Of a stretch of 64,000 bases of DNA, positions 15,754-23,626 are shown in pieces. A program made the translations under genes and the position numbers. Location of the stretch: contig DASZRT010000087.1 of NCBI GenBank assembly GCA_035549075.1, positions 3,128-67,127 on the forward strand. Reading direction: 5' to 3'. Each line of letters begins with the position of its first letter. Within the stretch, counting starts at the first letter, position 1. This stretch comes from DASZFV01 sp035549075 (GTDB lineage: Bacteria; Myxococcota_A; Polyangia; Fen-1088). The notes below the pieces were generated by a model. That model was not told where the DNA came from and searched no databases. It was given only the letters and a program-made list of their open reading frames with translations.

Positions 15754-15785
15754 GCTGGAAACAAAGCCTGAATTGGCTGGAAACA
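15754..15785 (+). promoter_or_regulatory. Paired direct repeats, candidate NitA upstream activator sites
   Basis: The decamer GCTGGAAACA occurs at 15754-15763 and exactly again at 15776-15785, 22 bases (two helical turns) apart and 52-83 bases upstream of the sigma-54 -24 element. An inverted partial copy (GTTTCCA) lies at 15677-15683 next to the nitA start. Spacing and location suit binding sites for the divergent activator. Confidence 0.55.
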
Positions 15786-15836
15786 GGACGGATCGATTTC
15801 GGTCGTTTTGTGGCTCCGCGCGGCCTCGCGAGCCGT

Positions 15837-15852
15837 TGGCGTCGCGCTTGCT
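15837..15852 (+). promoter_or_regulatory. Sigma-54 (-24/-12) promoter of the nit operon
   Basis: TGGCGTCGCGCTTGCT fits the TGGCACG-N4-TTGCW consensus with the invariant GG and GC dinucleotides at correct 10-base spacing. Predicted transcription start is about 15863, giving a leader of about 45 bases before nitB. It agrees with the neighbouring sigma-54 activator gene. Confidence 0.75.
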
Positions 15853-15907
15853 CAAGGTCGGCAGCGAACCTACGCGCAGCAAACAGACCCACGCATCGGA
15901 GGTACCC

Positions 15908-16390
15908 ATGGCCGCCATCACGCATCCGCCACACAAGGAAGGCGACTTCCTCGTCGACCACGAGCAGAAGGTGTTCGAGGACGTCAAAGCCGCGCCTGGA
16001 GAGAAGGCGCTCGTGACGTTTCACACCGTCGCCTTCGAGGGCTCGATCGGGCTCGTCAACATGCTCCAAGCCACGCGCCTCATGCGCAAAGGCTTCGACA
16101 CGAGCGTGCTGCTCTACGGCCCGGGCGTGCTGCTCGGCGTGCAGCGCGGCTTCCCGAAGCTCGGCTCCGAAGCTTTTCCCGGTCACCTCGTCGTCAACCA
16201 GAAGATCGGCGGCTTCATGGCCGAGGGCGGCAAGGTCTACGCCTGCCGCTTCGCGCTCTCGGCCCTCTACGGCCAGACCGAGGCGGCGCTCATCCCGGGC
16301 GTCACGCCGATCAACCCGCTCGACGTCCTCGACCTCATCCTCCTTCACCGCAAGGCCAACGCCTTCATCTTGAACACCTGGACGCTGTAG
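15908..16390 (+). CDS. nitB: MSMEG_0572/Sll0783 family nitrogen-starvation response protein
   Basis: A 160-residue protein with the hallmarks of this family. DsrE-like folding is suggested by TFHTVAFEGSIGLVNMLQATRLM. The segment GFDTSVLLYGPGVLLGVQRGFPKLG and the closing HRKANAFILNTWTL are highly conserved in Nit1C clusters. It is the first gene behind the sigma-54 promoter; in Pseudomonas the homologue is strongly induced by cyanide. The molecular role is unknown. The start ATG at 15908 follows a GGAGG ribosome binding site. Two bases separate its stop from the nitrilase start, so expression is tightly coupled. Confidence 0.9.
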   Translation: MAAITHPPHKEGDFLVDHEQKVFEDVKAAPGEKALVTFHTVAFEGSIGLVNMLQATRLMRKGFDTSVLLYGPGVLLGVQRGFPKLGSEAFPGHLVVNQKIGGFMAEGGKVYACRFALSALYGQTEAALIPGVTPINPLDVLDLILLHRKANAFILNTWTL

Positions 16391-16392
16391 AC

Positions 16393-17364
16393 GTGGCCGA
16401 CTCGCGAAAAGTGCGGGCCGCCGCCGTGCAGCTCGCGCCCGTCTTGGGCGCGGGCGCGCGCGAGGGCACGACGCAGAAGGTTTGCGACGCCGTCGCCGCG
16501 GCGGCGCGCGACGGGGCGACGCTCGTCGTCTTCCCCGAGACGGTCGTGCCGTACTACCCGTACTTCTCGTTCATCCAAGCGCCCGCGGCGATGGGCAAGG
16601 AGCACCTTCGTCTGTACGAAGAGGCCGTCACGGTCCCGGGGCCGGCGGTCGACGCCGTCTCCGAGGCCGCGCGCGCCGCGGGCGCCGTGGTCGTGCTGGG
16701 CGTCAACGAGCGGGACCACGGCACGATCTACAACGCGCAGCTCGTCTTCGACGCTGATGGGAAGTTGGTCTTGCACCGACGCAAGATCACGCCGACGTTC
16801 CACGAGCGCATGGTGTGGGGCATGGGCGACGGCGCGGGCCTGCGCGCCGTCGACACGCGCGTCGGGCGCGTCGGCGCGCTCGCCTGCTGGGAGCACTACA
16901 ACCCGCTGGCGCGCTACGCGCTCATGGCCGACCACGAAGAGATCCACGTCGCCATGTTCCCCGGCTCGCTCGTCGGGCCCATCTTCGCCGAGCAGATCGA
17001 AGTCACGATCCGTCACCACGCGCTCGAGTCGGGCTGCTTCGTCGTCAACGCCACGGGGTGGCTCACGCCGGAGCAGCGGGCCGAGGTCGCGGGCACGACG
17101 GGGCTCGAGCGCGCGGTGTCGGGAGGGTGCTTCACGGCGATCGTGTCGCCCGAGGGCGTGCTGCTCGGGAAGCTCACGGAGGGCGAGGGCATGGTCGTCG
17201 CGGATCTCGACCTCGCGCTGGTCACGAAGCGCAAACGCATGATGGACAGCGTCGGGCACTACAGCCGCCCCGAGCTGCTGAGCCTGCTCATCGATCGCAC
17301 GCCGAGGAGCGTGCTCACCGAGCGCGCGAGCGAGCCGGCGGCCGTCGCCGTCGCCGCCGCTTGA
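16393..17364 (+). CDS. nitC: Nit1C nitrilase (Sll0784 family)
   Basis: A 323-residue carbon-nitrogen hydrolase. The complete catalytic triad is E49 (FPETVVPYYPYF), K131 (HRRKITPTFHERMVWG) and C165 (LACWEHYNPL). The aromatic YYPYFSF stretch and the conserved WEHYNP are typical of true nitrilases, which hydrolyse nitriles to acids and ammonia. In the Nit1C system NitC is needed for growth on cyanide as nitrogen source (published for Pseudomonas fluorescens NCIMB 11764). The physiological substrate of the cluster enzymes is not settled. The start is a GTG at 16393, 2 bases after nitB. Confidence 0.92.
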   Translation: MADSRKVRAAAVQLAPVLGAGAREGTTQKVCDAVAAAARDGATLVVFPETVVPYYPYFSFIQAPAAMGKEHLRLYEEAVTVPGPAVDAVSEAARAAGAVVVLGVNERDHGTIYNAQLVFDADGKLVLHRRKITPTFHERMVWGMGDGAGLRAVDTRVGRVGALACWEHYNPLARYALMADHEEIHVAMFPGSLVGPIFAEQIEVTIRHHALESGCFVVNATGWLTPEQRAEVAGTTGLERAVSGGCFTAIVSPEGVLLGKLTEGEGMVVADLDLALVTKRKRMMDSVGHYSRPELLSLLIDRTPRSVLTERASEPAAVAVAAA

Positions 17365-17375
17365 GAGGAGACGAC

Positions 17376-18491
17376 ATGTTGAACGACGCCACGACTTCGA
17401 ATTCGAGCGCGCTCCTCGCCGAGCTGCAGGCCGTCGGCCTCGGCACCGACGACGAGCCGGGCACGTCGGCGCGCGTGGGTGGCGCCGGACCGTCCGATCA
17501 CCGCCCCATCACCGTGGGCGCGACGACGGTGATGGTGCCGATGCGCGGCGCGCAGAAGTCGCCGTTTCGCTTGCGCGTGCTGTCCGGATCCTCCGAAGGA
17601 CGCGCCGAGCTGCTGCGCGACGACGTTCCCGTCGGCGAGATCGAGCTGCCGTCGGCGCCGCGCTTCTACGCGCTCACGACGGCCGACGGCGTGCCGTATT
17701 CGAAGATCGCGCTCCTGCACGCGCGCCGCGTGCTCGCGTCGACGGTCATTCAGTCGTGCGTTCGCTACAACGACGAGGCGACCGCGTGCCGCTTTTGCTC
17801 GATCGGCAGCTCCATGAAGGGAGGCCGCACGATCGCGCGCAAGTCGCCGGCGCAGCTGGCCGAGGTGGCCGAGGCCGCCGTCCGCCTCGACGGCGTCGAG
17901 CAGCTCGTGTTGACGACGGGCACGCCCGCGACGCCCGATCGCGGCGCCGCGCACCTCGCGGCCTGCGTCGCCGCCATCAAGGCCGCCGTGCCGAGCCTCC
18001 CGATCCAAGTGCAGTGCGAGCCGCCCGACGACTTCGCGTGGTTCGCGCGCCTGCGCGAGGCGGGCGCCGACACGCTGGGCATGCACCTCGAAGCGGTCGA
18101 GCCCGACGTGCGCGCCGCCGTCATGCCGGGGAAGGCCGAGGTACCCGTCGAGCGGTACCTCGAGGCCTACGCCGCCGCCGTCGAGGTCTTCGGGCGCGGC
18201 CAGGTCAGCACGTATTTGATCGCGGGCCTCGGCGATCGCCCCGAGAGCCTCGTCGCGATGGCGCGCACGCTGGTCGAGCTCGGCGTGTACCCGTTCGTCG
18301 TGCCGTTCGTGCCCATCGCGGGCACGCCCATGGCGAACGTCGCGCCGCCGTCGGCGTCGATGATGGACGGCCTGTACCGCGAGGTGGGCCGCCTCGTTCG
18401 CGAATCGGGCGTGACGTCGGCGGGCATGAAGGCCGGCTGCGGCAAGTGCGGCGCGTGCTCCGCGCTCGCGTCGTACGAGGTGGCCTCTTGA
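17376..18491 (+). CDS. nitD: MSMEG_0568 family radical SAM protein
   Basis: A 371-residue radical SAM enzyme. The cluster ligands are spaced unusually, C128-x9-C138-x2-C141 (SCVRYNDEATACRFCS), as is characteristic of this family. The C-terminus holds a second Cys group (AGCGKCGACS). The sequence from VPMRGAQKSPFRLRVL onwards is family specific. The reaction is unknown. The start ATG at 17376 has a GAGAGGAG ribosome binding site; the stop overlaps the next gene in TTGA. Confidence 0.9.
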   Translation: MLNDATTSNSSALLAELQAVGLGTDDEPGTSARVGGAGPSDHRPITVGATTVMVPMRGAQKSPFRLRVLSGSSEGRAELLRDDVPVGEIELPSAPRFYALTTADGVPYSKIALLHARRVLASTVIQSCVRYNDEATACRFCSIGSSMKGGRTIARKSPAQLAEVAEAAVRLDGVEQLVLTTGTPATPDRGAAHLAACVAAIKAAVPSLPIQVQCEPPDDFAWFARLREAGADTLGMHLEAVEPDVRAAVMPGKAEVPVERYLEAYAAAVEVFGRGQVSTYLIAGLGDRPESLVAMARTLVELGVYPFVVPFVPIAGTPMANVAPPSASMMDGLYREVGRLVRESGVTSAGMKAGCGKCGACSALASYEVAS

Positions 18492-18988
18492 ACGTCAGCG
18501 ACGACGATCGCTTCACGTGCCGCCTCGCGCGCGACGCCGGCGAGCGTGCGGGCTACTTCGCGCTCCGCCGCGCGATCTTCTGCGACGAGCAAGGCTTGTT
18601 CGCGGGCGACGACCGCGACGCGCAGGACGACGTCGCGCACCCGATCGTGTGCCTGCACGACGAGGCGCGCGTCGTCGGCGTCGTGCGCATCTGGGAGTCG
18701 GCGCCCGGCGATTGGTGGGGCGGACGCCTGGGCGTCGACGCCGAGTTTCGCGCGGCCGCGGTCGTCGGGCGTCGGCTCGTGAAGACGGCCGTCGGCACGG
18801 CGGTCGCGCGCGGCGCGTGGCGCTTTCGCGCGACCGTCCAGCGCGCCAACGTCGCGTTCTTCCGGCGCCTGCGCTGGCGCACCGTCGAGGAGATCGAGCT
18901 CCTCGGTCGGCCGCACCACCTCATGGAGGCGGACCTCGCCGCCTACGCGCCCGTGCTCGAAGGTGCAGAGATTCGTGATGCTGCCTGA
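18488..18988 (+). CDS. nitE: MSMEG_0567 family GNAT N-acyltransferase
   Basis: A 166-residue GNAT-fold protein with family motifs YFALRRAIFCDEQGLFAG and RRLVKTAVGTAVARGAWRFRATVQ, the acyl-CoA pyrophosphate loop region. It starts at a TTG (18488) overlapping the radical SAM stop by 4 bases. In some organisms this domain is fused to the AIR-synthase protein encoded next; here they are separate genes overlapping by 11 bases. Substrate unknown. Confidence 0.8.
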   Translation: MNVSDDDRFTCRLARDAGERAGYFALRRAIFCDEQGLFAGDDRDAQDDVAHPIVCLHDEARVVGVVRIWESAPGDWWGGRLGVDAEFRAAAVVGRRLVKTAVGTAVARGAWRFRATVQRANVAFFRRLRWRTVEEIELLGRPHHLMEADLAAYAPVLEGAEIRDAA

Positions 18989-19952
18989 GCTCGCTTCAAC
19001 CTTGCGCGCGGCGCTCGGCGTTCAGCACAAGCGCGACATACAAGCGGCGGCGTCAGCGTTCTCCGACGTGCGCGGCGGGCCGTGGGGCAACGCGACGGTT
19101 CGGCTAGGAGACGACACGGCGGCGATCCCCGACGGCGAAGGGTATTTGTTGTTCGCCGCCGAGGGCATGTGGCCCGAGCTGGTCGCGACCGAGCCGCGCT
19201 TCGCCGGCTACTGCGCCGTCATGGTCAATGCGAGCGACGTCTACTCGATGGGCGGGCGGCCGCTCGCGATCGTCGACGCTTTGTTCGCGACGAGCGGCGA
19301 CGCGGCCGCGCCCGTGCTCGCGGGCATGCGTGACGCGGCCGCCCGCTTCGGCGTCCCCGTCGTGGGCGGTCACACCAACCTTCACAGCCCGTACCCCGCG
19401 CTCGCCGCCGCCGTGCTCGGTCGCGCCAAGCAGTTGCTCACGAGCTTCGATGCGCGCCCGGGCGACGTGCTCGTCGCTGCCTACGACCTGCGCGGGCAGA
19501 TGCACCCGAAGCACGCCTTCTGGAACGCGAGCCTCGAAGGCCCCGTCGACCGCCTGCGCGGTGACTACGAAGTCCTGCCCGCGATCGCCGAGGCGGGTCT
19601 CGCCGCCGCCGCGAAGGACGTCAGCATGGGCGGCCTCGTCGGCACGACGCTCATGCTGCTCGAGGCGTCGGGCGTCGGCGCCGAGCTCGAGCTCGAGGCG
19701 ATCCCGCGTCCTGTCGGCGTGCCGTGGGAGCGCTGGCTGCTCGCATTCCCGAGCTATGGCTTCTTGCTGTCGGTCGCGCCCGCGAACGTCGCGCGCGTGT
19801 GCGAGCTGTTCTCGTCGCGTGGCCTCGCGGCGGCAGCCGTGGGCCGCGTCGACGCGAGCCGCAAGCTGACGCTCGCCTCGGGCGGCGCGCGCGAGGAGAT
19901 CTGGGATCTCGGCGCCGAGGCGCTCACGGGCTTCGACGGAGGACGCACGTGA
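18978..19952 (+). CDS. nitF: AIR synthase-related protein, Sll0787 family
   Basis: A 324-residue member of the PurM/SelD/ThiL ATP-binding superfamily. Key segments are GPWGNATVRLGDDTAAIP (N-terminal nucleotide loop), MVNASDVYSMGGRPLAIVDALF, and PVVGGHTNLHSPYPALAAAVLG. These enzymes phosphorylate or activate small substrates with ATP. The start was taken as ATG 18978; a GTG at 18963 is also possible. It overlaps both neighbours, which supports a single polycistronic message. Confidence 0.85.
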   Translation: MLPELASTLRAALGVQHKRDIQAAASAFSDVRGGPWGNATVRLGDDTAAIPDGEGYLLFAAEGMWPELVATEPRFAGYCAVMVNASDVYSMGGRPLAIVDALFATSGDAAAPVLAGMRDAAARFGVPVVGGHTNLHSPYPALAAAVLGRAKQLLTSFDARPGDVLVAAYDLRGQMHPKHAFWNASLEGPVDRLRGDYEVLPAIAEAGLAAAAKDVSMGGLVGTTLMLLEASGVGAELELEAIPRPVGVPWERWLLAFPSYGFLLSVAPANVARVCELFSSRGLAAAAVGRVDASRKLTLASGGAREEIWDLGAEALTGFDGGRT

Positions 19953-20863
19953 GCTTGGCGCTCGCGCACATCGAAGATGTCGCGCTGCCGGCCGCGCCTC
20001 GTCGCGTGCGCCTGGGCATGCCTCACCTCGACGCGGGCGGCCTCGCCGAGAGTTGGCTCTTTCGGCACGCCGGCGATCTCCACTGGGAGGCCGTGAGCCG
20101 GCGCCTCGGCGTCGCGACGCACGACATCCTCGACGACGGGCGCGAGCGTTTGTACCCGACGGTGGTCGCGCTGCGCGCGCGCTACGACCGGCCACTGTCC
20201 GAAGCACGCGAGAACGATCTGTTCGAGGCCAACGTCGAGGTCATGCCGTGCGGGCGCGCCTGCGCCGAGGGGCGCGTCGTCGGCGTCGCCGGCCGCGTGC
20301 GGTTCGCCGTCGAGCTCGTGACGACGTTCGCGCGCCGCCAATCCGACGGCGCGATGAAGATGGCGTTGCCGGCGGCGCGGCTCGCCGCGCGGTGGAGCTT
20401 ACCCGACGTCGCGTCTCCGCTCGCCGCGCTCGCGCGCGCCGCGCGCAAGCGCCAGCCGCTCGCTGACGACTTCGCGGGCCCGACGCTCGAGCCCCTCGAG
20501 CCGATGGTCGGCTCGCTGCGCCACGAGCCGTCGCCCTACGCCGATTACAACGGCGCGCGGCTCTTGTACTTCGCCGCGTACCCGACGATCGCCGACACCG
20601 TCGAACGCAAGCTCGTGCGCAGGCTCGGCCTCGCGCTCGACGTCGACGCCGACTGGGCGCTCGCGACCTCGCCGGTTCGGCGCGACGTCTTCTATTACGG
20701 CAACCTCCCGCTGGGCGAGTCGCTGCGCGCCGAGCTCGTCGCCTTCGAGCGCGAGGCGCGGGCGTCGTTCAAAACGCGCGTGCGCCTCCGCCGTGCGGGC
20801 GACGGCGTCGTGATGGCCGACGTCGTCACGCGACGCGCGCTGCTCGCCGAGGAGCGCCCGTGA
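19949..20863 (+). CDS. LnmK-like hot-dog-fold protein, probably Pnap_2097 biosynthesis family
   Basis: A 304-residue protein with two hot-dog-like halves. The hallmark ESWLFRHAGDLHWEAVSRRLG lies near residue 30, like the GDxHW core of LnmK, a bifunctional acyltransferase/decarboxylase of polyketide biosynthesis. A second half follows from about 160 (ADYNGARLLYFAAYPTIADTVE). It is not one of the canonical seven Pseudomonas Nit1C genes, but Pnap_2097-type proteins are known to be associated with related clusters. It suggests that the cluster makes or loads an acyl-linked small molecule. The start GTG at 19949 overlaps the AIR-synthase stop by 4 bases. Confidence 0.65.
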   Translation: MSLALAHIEDVALPAAPRRVRLGMPHLDAGGLAESWLFRHAGDLHWEAVSRRLGVATHDILDDGRERLYPTVVALRARYDRPLSEARENDLFEANVEVMPCGRACAEGRVVGVAGRVRFAVELVTTFARRQSDGAMKMALPAARLAARWSLPDVASPLAALARAARKRQPLADDFAGPTLEPLEPMVGSLRHEPSPYADYNGARLLYFAAYPTIADTVERKLVRRLGLALDVDADWALATSPVRRDVFYYGNLPLGESLRAELVAFEREARASFKTRVRLRRAGDGVVMADVVTRRALLAEERP

Positions 20864-22020
20864 GGTCGGTGGGGATCTTCACATACTCGACGCTCCCGCG
20901 CGGCAGCGTCGTGCACGCGGCGGCGCTCGCCGACGCGCTCGCCGACGCCGGTTGGGACGTCACGCTCTACGCGCTCGACAAGGATCGCCGTGGTTTCTAC
21001 CGGCCGGTGCGCGCGAGGCTGCGCCTCGTCCCCGCGGCGCCCGCGCCCGCGACGACCAGCGAGCTCGTGAAGCTGCGGGCCGCCGAGCTCGCCGCCTACC
21101 TCGACGACCACGACGTCGCGCACGACGTCCACCACGCGCAAGATTGCCTCACGGCGAACGGACTTCTCGCGGCCCGCGCGCGCGGCGTGCCCGTGACGCT
21201 CGTGCGCACCGTTCACCACGTCGAGCGCTTCGAGAGCCCGCACCTCGCGGCCTGCCAGACGCGCTCGATCAAAGAAGCAGCGCTGTGCCTCGCCGTGAGC
21301 GAGACGGCTCGTCGCGACGTCGCCGCCACATTCGGCGTCGATTGCGACGTCGTCGGCAACGGCGTCGACGCGCGCCGCTTCGAGGCCGTCGACGCCGCTC
21401 GCCTCGCGGCGGTCGAGGCGCGCCTCGGCCGCGGCGGCCCCGTCGTGCTCGCCGTCGGCGGCGTCGAGCCGCGTAAGAACACGCTCCGCACCTTGCTCGC
21501 GTTCGCGAAGCTGCGCGCGCGTCACCCGGCGGCGCGCCTCGTGATCATGGGAGGGGCGACCGTGCTCGATCACGGCGCCTACCGCGCGGCTTTCGACGAT
21601 GCGCTCGCGACGCTGCCCGCTGACACGCGCCGCGCCGTCGTCGAGCTGGGCGTCGTGCCCGACGACGAGGTGCCCGCCGTCTACCGCTGCGCCGACGTCC
21701 TCGCGCTGCCGTCGGAGCAAGAGGGCTTCGGCCTCGCCGCGCTCGAGGCGATGGCGGCGGGCGTCCCCGTCGTCGCCTCGGCGCAACCGCCGTTCACCGA
21801 GTTCCTCGACGAGACGTGCGCCGTGCTCGTCGACCCCCTCTCCGTCGACGCCGTCGCCGAAGGTCTCTCGCGCGCGCTCGCCGATGCGCCTCGCTTGATT
21901 CACGGCGGCCGCGCCCGCGCCCGTCGCCACGGCTGGGACGCCGTCGCTGCCCGTCACCTCGCTCCCTACGAAAGGATCTCCGTCCATGCCCGAGATGCAC
22001 TTCTCCGTTCGCTGGCCTGA
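20860..22020 (+). CDS. MSMEG_0565 family glycosyltransferase (GT4, GT-B fold)
   Basis: A 386-residue glycosyltransferase. The N-terminal part has SVGIFTYSTLPRGSVVHAAALADAL and DCLTANGLLAARARGVPVTLVRT. The C-terminal nucleotide-sugar domain has LAVGGVEPRKNTLRTLLAF and the EX7E motif region EQEGFGLAALEAMAAGVPVVAS. These match the GT4 family that accompanies Nit1C-type clusters. It implies that a glycosylated product is made. The start GTG at 20860 overlaps the LnmK-like gene by 4 bases, and its 3' end overlaps the next gene by 35 bases. Confidence 0.85.
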   Translation: MRSVGIFTYSTLPRGSVVHAAALADALADAGWDVTLYALDKDRRGFYRPVRARLRLVPAAPAPATTSELVKLRAAELAAYLDDHDVAHDVHHAQDCLTANGLLAARARGVPVTLVRTVHHVERFESPHLAACQTRSIKEAALCLAVSETARRDVAATFGVDCDVVGNGVDARRFEAVDAARLAAVEARLGRGGPVVLAVGGVEPRKNTLRTLLAFAKLRARHPAARLVIMGGATVLDHGAYRAAFDDALATLPADTRRAVVELGVVPDDEVPAVYRCADVLALPSEQEGFGLAALEAMAAGVPVVASAQPPFTEFLDETCAVLVDPLSVDAVAEGLSRALADAPRLIHGGRARARRHGWDAVAARHLAPYERISVHARDALLRSLA

Positions 22021-22279
22021 CGGCGAGGTCACCCGCTGCTACTCGCCGTCGCTCGTCGTGCGCGACTACCTCGAGGTGGGCCGCGTCTACGCGCTCAGCG
22101 ACTTCATGGAGCGCAGCGACACCATGCTCAACATCGGCTCGGAGCGCGTGCGCGCGAAGTACGGCTACGCCTGCTCGGCCGCGCTCGATCAACTGGGTGA
22201 GCTGCGCGAGCGCGCGCAGGCCTACGCCGCCGACGCCCAGGTCACCGTGACCGCGTTCGAAGTGCCCGAAGGATTCTGA
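21986..22279 (+). CDS. nitG: MSMEG_0570 family nitrogen-starvation response protein
   Basis: A 97-residue protein matching the short MSMEG_0570 family. It begins MPEMHFSVRWPDGEVTRCYSPS and has a conserved middle EVGRVYALSDFMERSDTMLNI with ERVRAKYGYACSAALDQL. Its role is unknown. The start ATG at 21986 has an AAAGGA ribosome binding site inside the end of the glycosyltransferase gene, so translation is probably coupled. The flavoprotein gene follows after 25 bases. Confidence 0.85.
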   Translation: MPEMHFSVRWPDGEVTRCYSPSLVVRDYLEVGRVYALSDFMERSDTMLNIGSERVRAKYGYACSAALDQLGELRERAQAYAADAQVTVTAFEVPEGF

Positions 22280-22304
22280 GCCCGAAGGTTTGTAGGAGGA
22301 CGTC

Positions 22305-23612
22305 ATGCCCGAGAACGAGAGCCGCTCCCAAGTGTCGGGGCGTTACAGCGTGGTCGTCATCGGCGGCGGTCAAGCCGGCCTGTCGATGAGCTATTGCCTC
22401 AAAGAGCGCGGCGTCGACCACGTCGTGCTCGAGAAGCACCGCTTGGCCCACGAGTGGCGCGAACGACGCTGGGACACGTTTTGCCTCGTGACGCCGAACT
22501 GGCAATGCAACTTGCCCGGCTTTCCGTACAAAGGTCCCGACCCGCACGGCTTCATGCTCAAGGACGACATCGTTCGTTACGTCGAGGATTACGCGCGCTC
22601 GTTTGGACCGCCGTTGCTCGAGGGCGTGAGCGCGACGTCGTTGCGCGCCGCGCCTGGCGGCGGCTTCGCGCTGCAAACGACCGCCGGCGCCTGCCACGCC
22701 GATCAGGTCGTGATCGCGACCGGCGGCTACCACACGCCGTCGATCCCGCGCCTCGCCGAGCGCCTGCCCGAGAAGATCGTTCAGCTGCACGCCTCGCGCT
22801 ACCGCAACGCCGCCGAGCTGCCGCCAGGTGGCGTGCTCGTCGTCGGCTCAGGCCAATCGGGCGCGCAGATCGCCGAGGACTTGCACCTCGCCGGCCGCGC
22901 CGTGCACCTGTGCCTCGGCAGCGCGCCCCGCACCGCGCGTCGCTACCGCGGTCGCGACGTCGTCGAGTGGCTCGAAGACATGGGCTACTACCGCATGTCC
23001 GTGCACGAACATCCGATGAAGGAACGCGTGCGCGCCAAGGCCAACCACTACGTCACGGGCCGCGACGGCGGCCGCGACATCGATCTCCGCCAGCGCGCCA
23101 AAGAGGGCATGCGCCTCTATGGCCGCCTCACCAACGCGCGCGGCACGCGCCTCGAGCTCGCCGCCGATCTCCGACAAAACCTGGATCAAGCCGACGCCGT
23201 CGCCGAGAGCATCAAGACGTCGATCGACAAGTTCATCGCCGAGCGCGGCGTCGAAGCGCCGACCGAGGCCCGCTACGTCCCCGTCTGGGAGCCCACCGAA
23301 GAGCCGCGCACCCTCGACCTCGCCGAAGCCGGCGTCAGCACCATCATCTGGGCCACCGGCTTCCGCACGGACTACGGCTGGGTCGAAGTCCCCATCTTCG
23401 ACGGCCGCGGCTACCCCGTCCACACCCGCGGCGTCACCGCCGCCGAAGGCCTGTACTTCCTGGGCCTGCCGTGGCTGCACACCTGGGGCTCGGGCCGTTT
23501 CTCGGGCGTCGCCGCCGACGCGACGTTCTTGGCCGACGAGATCGCGCCGCGCGCGAGAGCCGGTCTTCCGATGCCCGCCGCCGGCCTCAACGAGCTCGCG
23601 CTGGGATCCTGA
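22305..23612 (+). CDS. nitH: MSMEG_0569 family flavin-dependent oxidoreductase
   Basis: A 435-residue FAD/NAD(P)-dependent monooxygenase-like protein. The FAD motif VVIGGGQAGLSMSYCL is at about residues 13-28, the second nucleotide motif VLVVGSGQSGAQIAEDL is near 180, and a conserved ending FLGLPWLHTWGSGRFSGVA. It resembles flavin-containing monooxygenases and may N- or S-oxygenate the cluster's substrate. The ATG at 22305 has a GGAGG ribosome binding site. It is the last gene of the Nit1C operon; the convergent map gene follows 14 bases downstream. Confidence 0.88.
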   Translation: MPENESRSQVSGRYSVVVIGGGQAGLSMSYCLKERGVDHVVLEKHRLAHEWRERRWDTFCLVTPNWQCNLPGFPYKGPDPHGFMLKDDIVRYVEDYARSFGPPLLEGVSATSLRAAPGGGFALQTTAGACHADQVVIATGGYHTPSIPRLAERLPEKIVQLHASRYRNAAELPPGGVLVVGSGQSGAQIAEDLHLAGRAVHLCLGSAPRTARRYRGRDVVEWLEDMGYYRMSVHEHPMKERVRAKANHYVTGRDGGRDIDLRQRAKEGMRLYGRLTNARGTRLELAADLRQNLDQADAVAESIKTSIDKFIAERGVEAPTEARYVPVWEPTEEPRTLDLAEAGVSTIIWATGFRTDYGWVEVPIFDGRGYPVHTRGVTAAEGLYFLGLPWLHTWGSGRFSGVAADATFLADEIAPRARAGLPMPAAGLNELALGS

Positions 23613-23626
23613 CGAGGCCAGCTTGC

